A stretch of 64,000 bases of DNA from JAGQIB01 sp041393395 (GCA_041393395.1 JAWKKG010000002.1:62001-126000), one strand, 5' to 3'; shown: positions 1-8,311, counted from the stretch's first letter. Numbers and translations are program-made. The notes: generated by a model from the sequence alone, not told the origin.

Positions 1-288
1 GGACCGGAGGTCGGGCGATCGGTGATCGCCTACGAGCCGATCTGGGCGATCGGCACGGGGCGCACGGCGACCCCGGACATGGCGGAGGCGGTGCACCGGC
101 GCATCCGGGTGACGCTCTCCGGGTTGTTCGGGGAATCGGTGGCGGTCGCGACCCGGGTCCTGTACGGCGGCAGCGTGAAGCCGGACAATGCGCGCGAGCT
201 GTTCGCGCAACCGAACATCGACGGGGGTCTGATCGGCGGAGCGTCCTTGTCCGCGGGCTCCTTTCTCGACATCGTGAGGGCGGCATGA
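1..288 (+). CDS. tpiA: Triosephosphate isomerase, C-terminal part (5' end outside window)
   Basis: Interconverts dihydroxyacetone phosphate and glyceraldehyde 3-phosphate in cytosolic glycolysis and gluconeogenesis. The reading frame is open from base 1, so only the last 95 residues are visible. They include the signature VIAYEPIWAIGTG with the catalytic Glu, the phosphate-binding GGSVKPDN loop and the terminal DGGLIGGASL phosphate loop, all intact. The TGA stop overlaps the ATG of secG (ATGA), so the two are translationally coupled. The order tpiA-secG-tRNA-Leu is a recurrent bacterial arrangement. Identification is secure; the true start lies upstream of the window. Confidence 0.97.
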   Translation, partial: GPEVGRSVIAYEPIWAIGTGRTATPDMAEAVHRRIRVTLSGLFGESVAVATRVLYGGSVKPDNARELFAQPNIDGGLIGGASLSAGSFLDIVRAA

Positions 289-761
289 TCTACGGAATCA
301 TTCTCGGAATCCACGTGCTCGTGTGCATCCTGCTCGTGCTCGTGGTCCTGATGCAGTCCTCGAAGGGCGGCGGCCTCGCGGGCGGCGCGTTCGGCGGTGG
401 CGCGGAGTCGACGGTGTTCGGCGGTCGCGGCGCGGCCACGGTGCTGTCGAAGGCCACGACCGTGTTCGGCATGACCTTCATGGTCACGTCGCTCACGCTG
501 ACGTTGCTGAGCGCCTCGCGCACCGGTCGCAGCGTCCGGAGCGTCGTGGCGGAGGATGCCGCGTCGGCCGGGCTTCCGGTTCCCACGCAGACGGCGCCGC
601 CGACCGGCACCGCGATGCCGGGGGCGGAGACCACGATGCCGGCCGGCCCGGAGGCGGGTCCGGTGTTGCCGGTGAATCCGACGCCGGCGCAGGGCTCGGA
701 GTCCACGCCCGGCACGGATGCGCCGGCGGAGGAGACGACCCCCGCGCCGTCGGGAGAGTGA
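285..761 (+). CDS. secG: SecG preprotein translocase subunit with long C-terminal tail
   Basis: Small membrane subunit of the SecYEG channel that aids protein export across the inner membrane. 158 residues. The first transmembrane segment is residues about 3-22. It is followed by the conserved cytosolic loop LMQSSKGGGLAGGAFGGG and the FGGRGAATVLSKAT segment, then a second membrane segment at about 68-85. The remaining 70 or so residues are a Pro/Thr/Gly/Ala-rich low-complexity tail, longer than in E. coli SecG (110 aa in total). The start overlaps the tpiA stop and the stop lies 10 nt before tRNA-Leu, so all three are probably one transcript. Confidence 0.95.
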   Translation: MIYGIILGIHVLVCILLVLVVLMQSSKGGGLAGGAFGGGAESTVFGGRGAATVLSKATTVFGMTFMVTSLTLTLLSASRTGRSVRSVVAEDAASAGLPVPTQTAPPTGTAMPGAETTMPAGPEAGPVLPVNPTPAQGSESTPGTDAPAEETTPAPSGE

Positions 762-771
762 CCTTGTTTTT

Positions 772-856
772 GCCCGGGTGGTGAAATTGGTAAACACGCA
801 CGGTTGAGGGCCGTGTGGGGCGACCCTTGCGGGTTCGAATCCCGCCTCGGGCACCA
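772..856 (+). tRNA. tRNA-Leu (anticodon GAG)
   Basis: Type II tRNA cloverleaf. The acceptor stem GCCCGGG pairs with CTCGGGC with one G-U. The D arm contains GGTGAAATTGGTAAAC. The anticodon stem is CACGG/CCGTG with loop TTGAGGG (anticodon GAG). There is a variable arm, and the T arm GCGGG-TTCGAAT-CCCGC is followed by A73 and an encoded CCA. It reads CUC/CUU leucine codons. It sits 10 nt downstream of secG, the same position as leuU (also a GAG isoacceptor) after secG in E. coli. Confidence 0.97.
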
Positions 857-862
857 TTCGAA

Positions 863-900
863 GGCCGCCGCGAACGTTCGCGGCGGCCTGTTTCTTTTTC
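863..900 (+). terminator. Rho-independent terminator after tRNA-Leu
   Basis: A perfect 26-nt palindrome at 863-888 (GGCCGCCGCGAAC and its complement) is followed by a T-rich run (890-899). It lies 6 nt after the tRNA CCA end and would end the tpiA-secG-tRNA transcript. Confidence 0.85.
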
Positions 901-928
901 GGCCGCTTTCACCTTCCGGAGGTGCCGC

Positions 929-2362
929 ATGAGCACGACCGAAACGCGCAGGCTCTCGATCCCCGGGTGGATCGGAACGGGGGAGATGCGTCCCCTCCGG
1001 TCGCCGTTCTCCGGCGAAGTGCTCGCGGAGGTCGAGCAGGCGCCGGCCGACGCGCTCGAGACCGCCATGGCCACTGCCCACGAGGCGTTCCTCGCGAACC
1101 GCCGCACCCCGGGCTGGCTGCGTCGCGAGTGGCTGGAGCGCGCCGCCGACATGGTGCGCGAGGAGGCCGAGCAGCTCGCGCTCGGCATCGCGCGGGAGGG
1201 CGGCAAGCCGCTCGCGGATGCGCGGGTGGAAGTGGCGCGCGCCGTGAGCACGATCCGCCTCGCCGCGGAGGAGGCGACGTCACTCGGCGGCGAAACGTTG
1301 CCCATGGACAAGGCGAAGGGACCGGAGAACCGGATCGCGTTCACGATCCGCGAGCCCATGGGCGTGGTCGTGGCGCTCTCCGCATTCAATCATCCGGTGA
1401 ACCTCATCGCGCACCAGGTCGCGCCCGCACTCGCCGGCGGCAACACCGTGGTGGTCAAGCCGGCGAGCACCACGCCGCTGTCTGCAATCCGGATGGTGGA
1501 GATCTTCCGCGAGGCGGGCTTCCCGCCCGAGTCCGTGATCTGCACGCCGTGTCCCGGCGCAGCGGCGGAGCAGCTCGTGCGCGACCCGCGCACCCGCTTC
1601 GTGACGTTCATCGGGAGCGACTCGGTCGGCTGGCATCTGCGCTCGATCATGAATCCGGGCGCGCGCTTCTCGCTCGAGCACGGGGGCGAGGCGGCCGTGG
1701 TCGTGGCCAAGAGCGCCGACGTCGATCGCGCGATCCCCGCGCTCGTGAAGGGCGCGTTCTACCACGCGGGACAGGTGTGCATCTCGGTGCAGCGAATCTA
1801 CGCGCACGCCTCTCTGCGCGAGGAGCTCGAGACGCGCCTCGTGAAGGCCGCCGCGAAGCTCACGGTGGGCGATCCCACGGACGCGGACACGGACGTCGGG
1901 CCGATCATCACTCCGGACGAACGGCAGCGCGTGGCCGACTGGGTCGGCCGGGCCGTGGGGCGCGGCGCGAAGCTCCTGCTCGGCGGCAACGAGCTACCCG
2001 GGCAGTGCTACGAGGTCACCGTGCTCGCGGATCCGCCGGAAGACTCCGAGGTCGTCACGCACGAGGTCTTCGGTCCGGTGGTGTCGGTGCTCGAGTTCGA
2101 GCAGGAGGACGACGTGATCGAGCGCGTGAACCGCTCGCGGAATCCCTTCCAGGCTGCGGTGTTCGCGCAGGACGTGGACGCCGCGTTCCGCCTTTCGCGC
2201 CGGATCAACGCGAACGCGGTCGTGGTGAACGATCACTCCGCGTTCCGCGTGGACTGGATGCCGTTCGGCGGCCGGGAGAACGCCGGCTTCGGGATGGGCG
2301 GAGTCCGTTACGCGGTGCACGAGATGACGCGGGAGAAGCTGATCGTTCTGAATCTGCGGTAG
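929..2362 (+). CDS. NAD(P)-dependent aldehyde dehydrogenase
   Basis: ALDH superfamily enzyme of 477 residues that oxidises an aldehyde to its acid; the substrate cannot be told from sequence. Visible motifs in order: the Asn-containing SAFNHPVNL segment, cofactor-binding VVVKPAS, the Rossmann FIGSDSVG turn (usual form FTGS), the general-base region LEHGGEAAVV (usually LELGG), catalytic Cys in GQVCISVQR, and the HEVFGPV signature. The ATG at 929 follows GGAGG by 4-5 nt. The open frame extends upstream into the tRNA and is ignored. It stands alone after a terminator, so it should have its own promoter. It could be a lactaldehyde- or glyceraldehyde-type member. Confidence 0.9.
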   Translation: MSTTETRRLSIPGWIGTGEMRPLRSPFSGEVLAEVEQAPADALETAMATAHEAFLANRRTPGWLRREWLERAADMVREEAEQLALGIAREGGKPLADARVEVARAVSTIRLAAEEATSLGGETLPMDKAKGPENRIAFTIREPMGVVVALSAFNHPVNLIAHQVAPALAGGNTVVVKPASTTPLSAIRMVEIFREAGFPPESVICTPCPGAAAEQLVRDPRTRFVTFIGSDSVGWHLRSIMNPGARFSLEHGGEAAVVVAKSADVDRAIPALVKGAFYHAGQVCISVQRIYAHASLREELETRLVKAAAKLTVGDPTDADTDVGPIITPDERQRVADWVGRAVGRGAKLLLGGNELPGQCYEVTVLADPPEDSEVVTHEVFGPVVSVLEFEQEDDVIERVNRSRNPFQAAVFAQDVDAAFRLSRRINANAVVVNDHSAFRVDWMPFGGRENAGFGMGGVRYAVHEMTREKLIVLNLR

Positions 2363-2405
2363 GCGGTTGCTATCGAACGAGGGGCGAACGGATTCCTTCC
2401 CCGGC

Positions 2406-2435
2406 TTGCGACGACGGGTCCAATCGCGCTACTCT
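2406..2435 (+). promoter_or_regulatory. Promoter for the 2442 gene, predicted leaderless
   Basis: TTGCGA (2406-2411), an 18-nt spacer and TACTCT (2430-2435). The -10 box ends 6 nt before the ATG at 2442, so transcription would begin at or next to the start codon. No Shine-Dalgarno sequence is present, in agreement with a leaderless message. Confidence 0.5.
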
Positions 2436-2441
2436 CGGTTC

Positions 2442-3173
2442 ATGACCCTTCGAAGAATTGGCCGGTGGGGCCATCGATTCCTCGGCCCGATCGCTGTCGG
2501 CGCGTTCGCGATGGGCACTCCGGCCCTCGGTCTGCAGGTACAGCGGATCCAGCCACGCCTCGACGACCCCTGGCGCGACGGTCCCCCGGTGACTCTGTCC
2601 TACTACAACCTGTGTACCGGTTGGGTCTGGCACTGGAACCACCTCGAGTTTCGGGAGGGGGAGGTGGTGGGGACGACGCTCGAGGTTCCCTCCGGCTACG
2701 ATGCCCTCGTGGGACAGTGGACGTACTTGGCCTACGGACTCGCGGGGCGCGGGTTCTGTGTCTGCTCGGTGGCCTCGGTGGACGGCGGCGTGGCCGACTC
2801 ATTGCTGGCGACCACCTACTTCGTGCCGGAAGCGGGCTGGAACTTCATCAACTGGGACGTTCCCGTTTCGGGAGAGATCTCGGTCTGGGTCGAGGGGCCC
2901 TACATCGACTACTTGGGGGGAGTCGTCACCGAGAATCCGGGTTTCGGTCCTGATGGTTCCGGGCCTGCGTGTGGCACCTGCTACCCGATCGGGCGGCCAA
3001 CGCGGTCGCGCTACTCGTTCGGCGGGTACCCGCCCCCACAGGGAGCGGAGTTTCAGGACGGAAGCGGCTGCAGCGCCGAGTTGATCTGGGACTTCGTGCT
3101 CGCGTCTCCGACGACGGACGTGCCCGGCGTCGAGTCCACGAGCTGGAGTCGATTGCGAACGATATTCCGCTAG
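2442..3173 (+). CDS. Secreted protein of unknown function with short C-terminal SW motif
   Basis: 243 residues, no family recognised. The N-terminus (MTLRRIGRWGHRFLGPIAVG onward) is a signal peptide with a basic n-region and a hydrophobic core, probably cleaved near residue 30. The mature part is rich in Gly, Trp, Tyr and Pro, with Cys pairs (CGTC, and FCVC near the middle) that suggest a disulfide-stabilised beta fold exported to periplasm or surface. The chain ends ESTSWSRLRTIFR. This resembles the ends of the proteins at 6803, 7585 and 47881 and is a candidate sorting tag. The start is chosen because the promoter is placed for a leaderless ATG at 2442; an upstream in-frame start at 2367 lacks support. 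Confidence 0.7.
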   Translation: MTLRRIGRWGHRFLGPIAVGAFAMGTPALGLQVQRIQPRLDDPWRDGPPVTLSYYNLCTGWVWHWNHLEFREGEVVGTTLEVPSGYDALVGQWTYLAYGLAGRGFCVCSVASVDGGVADSLLATTYFVPEAGWNFINWDVPVSGEISVWVEGPYIDYLGGVVTENPGFGPDGSGPACGTCYPIGRPTRSRYSFGGYPPPQGAEFQDGSGCSAELIWDFVLASPTTDVPGVESTSWSRLRTIFR

Positions 3174-3218
3174 CCGCCTTGTTCGCCGGCCCGGGGGCCC
3201 GCGCCGCCCCGAGCGCCC

Positions 3219-4541
3219 CTACCTCGCCTCCTCGAGCAGCTTCCGCACGCGCGCCATGCCCTCGCGGATCTCGTCCACGCTCACGGCGCCCACGGACACG
3301 CGCACCCAGCCGTCGCCCGCCGGACCCTCGAGCCCGAACGCTTCGAACGGCACGACGGCGAAGCCCGCGCCGAACAGCAGCGCCTGACGCAGATCCTCGT
3401 TCGAGCGGATCGTGCGTCCCGCCACCGTCTTGCCGGCGAGGTCGAACCGCACCGAGAGGTAGATCGCGCCCTGCGGCTCCACGAAGTCCACCGGAAGCCC
3501 GGCCGCCTGCATCTCCACGAGCGACTCGTGGATGAGCCCGAGCCGCGCCTCGAGCGCCTCGATCATCCAGCGCCGGTGCGCGTGAACCGCGTCGCGGTCC
3601 CGCAGGAAGCGGGCGAGCGCGACCTGTTCCGGGCGAGGCGCCCACGCGCCGTAGTGCCCGGCGAGCTCCGCCATCTTCGCGATGAGCTTCGGCGCGGCCG
3701 CCGCCCAGCCGACACGGAGACCGGTGCCGCAGAAGCCCTTGCTCACCGCATCGAGCAGCACGGTCCAGGGGGCGATCTCGGGCACCAGGCCGACCGGCGT
3801 GTGATGCTCGACGCGTCCGAACACCTGCGAGTGATAGACCTGATCGTACACGAGCCACAGCGGCGCCTCGCCGGCCTTCGCACGCCGGACGTTCTCCTCC
3901 ACGATCGCCTCGCAGATGCCCGTGAGCGGAGCGCGCTTGATGCACGTGCCCGTGGGGTTGAGTGGCGAGTTCAGACACAGGAGCCGCGCCTGCTTCAGGT
4001 ACGGCGCGAGGTCGTCGCGATCGAGGTGGAAGTTCTTCTCGGGCGTCACCGGGAGCGGCACGCCGCGCCCGCCCGACATCCGGACGTAGTGGTGGTTGTT
4101 CCACGACGGCACCGGGTAGAGGACGAGGTCCCCCGGATCCACGAGTGCCATGTACGCGGAATAGAGCAGGGGACGGGCCCCGCCGGCGACGAAGAACGAC
4201 TCCAGCGGATAATCGAGCCCGAAATCCAGCCGCAGGTGATCGCGCAGTGCCGCGCGCAGATCCTGGACACCGGCGACCGGCGGGTAGTTGGTCTCCCCGG
4301 CCGCCAGCGCCTCCTCGATGAGACCGCGGTACCGGGCCGGGACCGGGAACTGATCCGGACGGAAGTCTCCGACCGTCAGGTTCAGGACCCGGTCGCCGCG
4401 GGCGGCCATCTCGCGGATGTCGCCGGCGATACGCAGGATGCTCGATCCCTCGACCGCTTCCGCGTAGCGCGACAGGCGGCTCGCGGGCGCCTTCGCGAGA
4501 ACCTCGGACAGTTCCGGGTGCAATCGCGTGCTCCCCTCCAT
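3219..4541 (-). CDS. PLP-dependent class I/II aminotransferase
   Basis: Fold-type I aminotransferase of 440 residues (aspartate aminotransferase family), cytosolic. The PLP lysine is in LLDAVSKGFCGTGLRVGW, the substrate/PLP loop is SPLNPTGT, and a C-terminal Arg segment WVRVSVGAV supports carboxylate binding. The N-terminus carries the VLNLTVGDFRPDQFP turn typical of the family, and the chain is longer than AspC (about 396 aa). The ATG at 4541 is preceded by GAGGTG. The gene lies 17 nt downstream of the acyltransferase at 4559, so the two form an operon. The pairing with a WbpD-like acyltransferase is suggestive of amino-sugar work, but sugar aminotransferases are usually of the DegT family, so the substrate is open. 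Confidence 0.88.
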   Translation of the reverse strand: MEGSTRLHPELSEVLAKAPASRLSRYAEAVEGSSILRIAGDIREMAARGDRVLNLTVGDFRPDQFPVPARYRGLIEEALAAGETNYPPVAGVQDLRAALRDHLRLDFGLDYPLESFFVAGGARPLLYSAYMALVDPGDLVLYPVPSWNNHHYVRMSGGRGVPLPVTPEKNFHLDRDDLAPYLKQARLLCLNSPLNPTGTCIKRAPLTGICEAIVEENVRRAKAGEAPLWLVYDQVYHSQVFGRVEHHTPVGLVPEIAPWTVLLDAVSKGFCGTGLRVGWAAAAPKLIAKMAELAGHYGAWAPRPEQVALARFLRDRDAVHAHRRWMIEALEARLGLIHESLVEMQAAGLPVDFVEPQGAIYLSVRFDLAGKTVAGRTIRSNEDLRQALLFGAGFAVVPFEAFGLEGPAGDGWVRVSVGAVSVDEIREGMARVRKLLEEAR

Positions 4542-4558
4542 CGACTTCACCTCCCCGT

Positions 4559-5164
4559 CTATTTGCGCGTCGGCGCGATACCCATCTTCTCGATCGTCAC
4601 TCGACCCTCCGCGAGGCGGTAGACGTCGCCGGTCTTCTCGCAACTGGCCCGGCCGTCGGCGCCGAACGCGAGTCGCGTCCCGTAGCGCCCGACCCAGCCG
4701 AGCGGCTTCGCGGGGCTTCCGACGACGAGCGCGAAGTCCGGCACGTCGCGCGTGACCACGGCCCCCGCGCCGACCATCGCGTGGCGGCCGATCGTGACTC
4801 CGCACACGATCGTGGCGTTCGCCCCGATGGAAGCGCCCTCGCGGATCCGCGTGGACTTGAACTCCGTCTCGGGGTCCTTCTTGAACGCGGCCCGCGGCAG
4901 GAAGTCGTTCGTGAAGCAGGCGTCCGGTCCGAGGAACACGTAGTCCTCGCAGGTGACCTTGTCCCACACGGAGACGCCGTTCTTCACGGTGCAGAAGTTG
5001 CCGAGCACCGCGCCCGACTCCACGAACGAGCCCTCGCCGATGTTGCAGCCGCGCCCGACGACCGCCCCCTTCATCACGTGGGCATGGGCCCAGATGCGAC
5101 TCCCGGCCCCGATCTGTTCGGACTCGCACATGCCTTTCGCGTGCACGAAGACGTCTTCGCCCAC
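4559..5164 (-). CDS. Left-handed beta-helix N-acyltransferase (WbpD/hexapeptide family)
   Basis: 201 residues made mainly of hexapeptide repeats, for example IGAGSRIWAHAHV, VGRGCNIGEGSFV, IGANATIVCGVTIG and HAMVGAGAVVTRDVP. Such proteins form trimeric prisms that transfer acetyl groups from acetyl-CoA. The order of repeats, with the long loop GPDACFTNDFLPRA, matches UDP-amino-sugar N-acetyltransferases of the WbpD/WlbB type, which act in O-antigen or glycan sugar synthesis. The GTG at 5164 is chosen because GGGAGGGG sits 7 nt upstream; longer in-frame extensions are Pro/Arg-rich and look non-coding. It is the first gene of a two-gene minus-strand operon and divergent from rocD. Confidence 0.85.
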   Translation of the reverse strand: MGEDVFVHAKGMCESEQIGAGSRIWAHAHVMKGAVVGRGCNIGEGSFVESGAVLGNFCTVKNGVSVWDKVTCEDYVFLGPDACFTNDFLPRAAFKKDPETEFKSTRIREGASIGANATIVCGVTIGRHAMVGAGAVVTRDVPDFALVVGSPAKPLGWVGRYGTRLAFGADGRASCEKTGDVYRLAEGRVTIEKMGIAPTRK

Positions 5165-5403
5165 TCGGATCCCCTCCCGGGTGCAAAGTGACGGTCCAGG
5201 ATACGGGGGGACTCCGGGGTCTGGCAACGTCGCCTCGGGAGGGGCTCCTCGGGTCCGCCGGGGCGGCTCCCGGGTCGACGGGTCCGGCGGCCCCTCCGGG
5301 AGAGGGCGTCCCTTTCCGCCGGGACGACCCTTTGGTACCCTCGAAAGCACTCGGATCGAACCCGGAACCCGCCGAAACAGCGGAAAACCCACCCGGAGGA
5401 CCT

Positions 5404-6621
5404 ATGTCGACGCAGATGACGGACCGCTACATCGATCTCGCGGAGCGGTACTCGGCCCACAACTACCATCCGCTTCCCGTGGTGATCGAGCGGGCCCAGG
5501 GCGTTTGGGTGCACGATCCGGAAGGCCACAAGTACATGGACATGCTCGCCGCCTACTCCGCGGTGAACCAGGGGCATTGTCACCCGAAGATCCTCGCGGC
5601 GCTGAAGAAGCAGGCCGAGCGCGTGACGCTCACGTCGCGCGCGTTCCACAACGACCAGTTCGGCCCGCTGTGCGAGCTCCTCCACGACATGACCGGCTAC
5701 GACAAGGCGCTGCTCATGAACTCCGGCGCCGAGGCGGTGGAGACCGCGATCAAGATGGCGCGCAAGTGGGGCTACCAGAAGAAGGGCGTGGCTGCGGATC
5801 GCGCCGAGATCGTGGTCTGCGCGGGCAACTTCCACGGCCGCACCACCACGATCGTGGGCTTCTCGTCCGACGAGCAGTACCAGGAAGGATTCGGCCCGTT
5901 CACGCCGGGCTTCAAGATCATCAAGTACGGCGATCCCGCCGCGCTCGAGGCCGCGATCACGCCGAACACGGTGGCGTTCCTCGTGGAGCCGATCCAGGGC
6001 GAGGCCGGCATCATCATCCCGCCGGACGGTTACCTGAAGCGCTGCGAGGAGATCTGCCGCAAGAACAACGTGCTGCTGATCTGCGACGAGATCCAGAGCG
6101 GTCTCGGCCGTACCGGCAAGCTCTTCGCCTACGAGTGGGAGGGAGTTCGACCGGATGCGCTCATCGTGGGCAAGGCGCTCTCCGGCGGTTTCTATCCGGT
6201 GTCCGGCGTCCTCGCGAACGACGACGCGATGCTCGTGTTCCACCCGGGCGACCACGGCTCGACGTTCGGCGGCAACCCGCTCGGCTGCGCCGTCGCGAAG
6301 GCGGCGCTCGAGGTGATCCGCGACGAGAAGCTCGTGGAGAACTCGCAGGCGCGCGGCGAGCAGCTCGCGTCGGCGCTGCGCGCGCTTCCGCAGGACAACG
6401 TGCGCGAGATCCGCGCTCGCGGCCTGTGGATCGGGATCGAGATCAAGCGGGAGTGCGGTTCCGCGCGTCCGTACTGCGAGGACCTGATGTCCAAGGGCAT
6501 CCTCGCGAAGGAGACGCACGAGCAGGTCGTGCGTATCGCGCCGCCGCTCGTGATCACCAAGGAAGAGGTGGACTGGGCGGTGGAGCGCATCGCGCAGGCG
6601 CTGGCCGTGAATCACGGCTAG
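5404..6621 (+). CDS. rocD: Ornithine aminotransferase
   Basis: Class III PLP aminotransferase of 405 residues that converts ornithine plus 2-oxoglutarate to glutamate semialdehyde (P5C) and glutamate. Visible: YSAVNQGHCHP, MNSGAEAVETAIKMARKWGY, the FHGRTT loop, VEPIQGEAGI, the LLICDEIQSGLGRTG signature with the PLP-binding Asp, and the PLP lysine in IVGKALSGGFYPVS. The STFGGNPLGCAVA stretch is typical of OAT rather than ArgD. The ATG at 5404 follows GGAGGACCT; upstream in-frame extension is ignored. pruA at 30543 would take the product to glutamate. A hairpin terminator follows. Confidence 0.93.
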   Translation: MSTQMTDRYIDLAERYSAHNYHPLPVVIERAQGVWVHDPEGHKYMDMLAAYSAVNQGHCHPKILAALKKQAERVTLTSRAFHNDQFGPLCELLHDMTGYDKALLMNSGAEAVETAIKMARKWGYQKKGVAADRAEIVVCAGNFHGRTTTIVGFSSDEQYQEGFGPFTPGFKIIKYGDPAALEAAITPNTVAFLVEPIQGEAGIIIPPDGYLKRCEEICRKNNVLLICDEIQSGLGRTGKLFAYEWEGVRPDALIVGKALSGGFYPVSGVLANDDAMLVFHPGDHGSTFGGNPLGCAVAKAALEVIRDEKLVENSQARGEQLASALRALPQDNVREIRARGLWIGIEIKRECGSARPYCEDLMSKGILAKETHEQVVRIAPPLVITKEEVDWAVERIAQALAVNHG

Positions 6622-6650
6622 GGACAAGGGACAGTCCGCATGAACCGAGC

Positions 6651-6690
6651 GGGCCGGCTCCGGGAGGAGCCGGCCCGTGTTCGTTTTCGG
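6651..6690 (+). terminator. Terminator after rocD
   Basis: GGGCCGGCTCC (6651-6661) pairs with GGAGCCGGCCC (6666-6676) across a 4-nt loop and is followed by GTGTTCGTTTT. The same stem sequence, with a different loop, recurs after the 9321 gene. Confidence 0.8.
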
Positions 6691-6724
6691 GCATGTCGTC
6701 GCTCGGGCGGTCGGCGATATCGAG

Positions 6725-6754
6725 TTGCAGGCGGGATGTCCGCGGGTCTACGCT
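6725..6754 (+). promoter_or_regulatory. Candidate promoter upstream of the tandem secreted pair
   Basis: TTGCAG (6725-6730), 18-nt spacer, TACGCT (6749-6754). Start codon of the 6803 gene lies 49 nt further on, with GAGGTG as the ribosome site. Confidence 0.4.
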
Positions 6755-6802
6755 CGCAATACACCTCCCCGGATCCAAGTCCCCGAGCCCCGAGGTGATG
6801 CC

Positions 6803-7519
6803 GTGAAGAACCCGGCTTCCCGAATACTCGCCGCTGTCGGCCTGGTGTTTCTCTGCGCCGCGCTCGCCGATGCGAGCACGATCTTCGTCTCGCAGGATCG
6901 CTCCACGTCGGTGTCGGGCGAGATCCACAACGCGAACACGGGACAGACCACGAGCGACCAGATGTCGGAGTCCGCACCGGACGTTTCGCCGTTCCTGAGC
7001 AACGTCAGTGTAGGCGTCGGCGGCGACGCCTCGCTCGCGTTCGTCCGGGCGATTCAGAACTCCTTCCTCGAACCGGACTCGATCTCGACCGACGGCAGCT
7101 CGTTTGCTCTCCTGCTCGTTCCGACCGACTCCACGGCCGTCACGTCCTACGGAGTCGCGATGTCGAACTTCGACGTGACGTTCGAGCTCACCGGCACGGC
7201 AGCTTTCACCCTGACGGGTCAGCTGCAGTGCGTCTTCGCCGGGGAAGCCGCGGCGACACTCACCGGACCGGCGGGCGTCGTCTATGACGTTACAGCCACG
7301 ACGGAGACGGTGCTCGTCGATGTGGCGGGCACGCTCATCCCGGGACAGTACCGCCTCGAGGTCCACGCCCTCGTGGAAGGGACCGTCCCCTTGGATGCCC
7401 CGAATGGGGCGTTTCAGGCGCTCTACGAAATCGTTCTCGCGCTCCAGCCGACGGTATCGGTGCAGCCGGCGAGCTGGGCGGGGGTCAAGAGCGCCTATCG
7501 CTCCGGTCCGGATCGCTGA
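6803..7519 (+). CDS. Secreted protein, paralog 1 of a tandem pair, short C-terminal SW motif
   Basis: 238 residues, family unknown. The GTG start at 6803 has GAGGTG 6 nt upstream. The signal peptide MKNPASRILAAVGLVFLCAA is cleaved after about residue 24 (ADA-ST). The mature protein is rich in Ser, Thr, Val and Ala with alternating hydrophobics, suggesting an all-beta fold. It shares SQDRSTSV-GE-NAN-GQT, SAPD, FELTG-AAF-L-G and PGQY-L with its neighbour at 7585, so the pair arose by tandem duplication. The end, PTVSVQPASWAGVKSAYR plus five residues, carries the SWxxVKxxY(R/H) motif seen on four secreted proteins here. No Cys pairs or catalytic motif are visible; a surface or appendage role is a guess. 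Confidence 0.75.
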   Translation: MKNPASRILAAVGLVFLCAALADASTIFVSQDRSTSVSGEIHNANTGQTTSDQMSESAPDVSPFLSNVSVGVGGDASLAFVRAIQNSFLEPDSISTDGSSFALLLVPTDSTAVTSYGVAMSNFDVTFELTGTAAFTLTGQLQCVFAGEAAATLTGPAGVVYDVTATTETVLVDVAGTLIPGQYRLEVHALVEGTVPLDAPNGAFQALYEIVLALQPTVSVQPASWAGVKSAYRSGPDR

Positions 7520-7584
7520 CCGATGGGTCTCGCGAAGGCCCGTGTTCGTTCCGGGCAACCCAAGCGTGCGCGGAAGGAGAAGTC

Positions 7585-8292
7585 ATGAAACGATTCATCG
7601 CAGCCGGCGTCGCCATCGTCGCGCTGCTCGGAACGGTGGGCAGCCCTCGTGCGAACACGATCATCATCTCGCAGGACCGCTCGACGTCGGTGTACGGCGA
7701 GGTGTTCAACGCGAACTCGGGACAGACCTGGACGATGCAGGACGCCGAGTCGGCGCCCGACCAGGGACTGTTCGACAGCTCACTGAGTGTGGGACCCCAG
7801 GGTGACGGGGCTCTGGCGATGGCTCAGGCATTTCAGACGTCGAGCCTCGCCGTGGACAGCCTCTCCGCCATCGGGTCGACGTTTCTTCTGCTCGCGACCC
7901 AGCCGGATTCCTCGGCTGTGGCGGTCTCGGGAAGCGCGACCGCGACCTTCGATGTCGTGTTCGAGCTGACGGGAGCGGCGGCGTTCGCGCTGGCCGGCCA
8001 CGTGTCGGCGGGGTTGTCGAGCACCACCGACCTCACGCTCAATGGCCCCGGTGGGCTCGTGTACGAGGCGCATCCGCACCAGGAGAACGTGTTCTTCGAC
8101 GAAGCCGGGGTCCTCGGTCCGGGTCAGTACCAGTTGCAGCTCCACGTCGTGAGCGAAGGGAGCACGCAAGGAGTCACGCTGATCTTCGGGGCGGGATACG
8201 ACCTGCTGCTCACGCTCGAGCCGACGGTCTCGCTGGAGCCCGCGAGCTGGTCCTCCGTGAAGGGCGCCTACCACGACGGGGCCGTTCGCTGA
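7585..8292 (+). CDS. Secreted protein, paralog 2 of a tandem pair, short C-terminal SW motif
   Basis: 235 residues, 65 nt downstream of its paralog. The ATG at 7585 follows GGAAGGAGA. The signal peptide is MKRFIAAGVAIVALLGTVGS with likely cleavage before NTIIISQDRS. The conserved opening SQDRSTSV, the central FELTGAAAF and the end PTVSLEPASWSSVKGAY followed by HDGAVR align with the 6803 gene throughout. The bases CCCGTGTTCGTT also recur just upstream of both genes (6674 and 7541 areas), so the duplication may have included leader sequence. Function unknown. Co-transcription with 6803 is likely because no terminator separates them. Confidence 0.75.
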   Translation: MKRFIAAGVAIVALLGTVGSPRANTIIISQDRSTSVYGEVFNANSGQTWTMQDAESAPDQGLFDSSLSVGPQGDGALAMAQAFQTSSLAVDSLSAIGSTFLLLATQPDSSAVAVSGSATATFDVVFELTGAAAFALAGHVSAGLSSTTDLTLNGPGGLVYEAHPHQENVFFDEAGVLGPGQYQLQLHVVSEGSTQGVTLIFGAGYDLLLTLEPTVSLEPASWSSVKGAYHDGAVR

Positions 8293-8311
8293 CCGGAGGC
8301 AGCATCGCTCG

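Noticed and set aside
863..888. Perfect 26-nt palindrome considered as an attachment or operator site
   Set aside because: Its place right after a tRNA and the T-run that follows fit a terminator; no integrase or direct repeat is near.
815..928. Upstream extension of the aldehyde dehydrogenase into the tRNA
   Set aside because: It would overlap tRNA-Leu and its terminator; ATG at 929 has a proper ribosome site.
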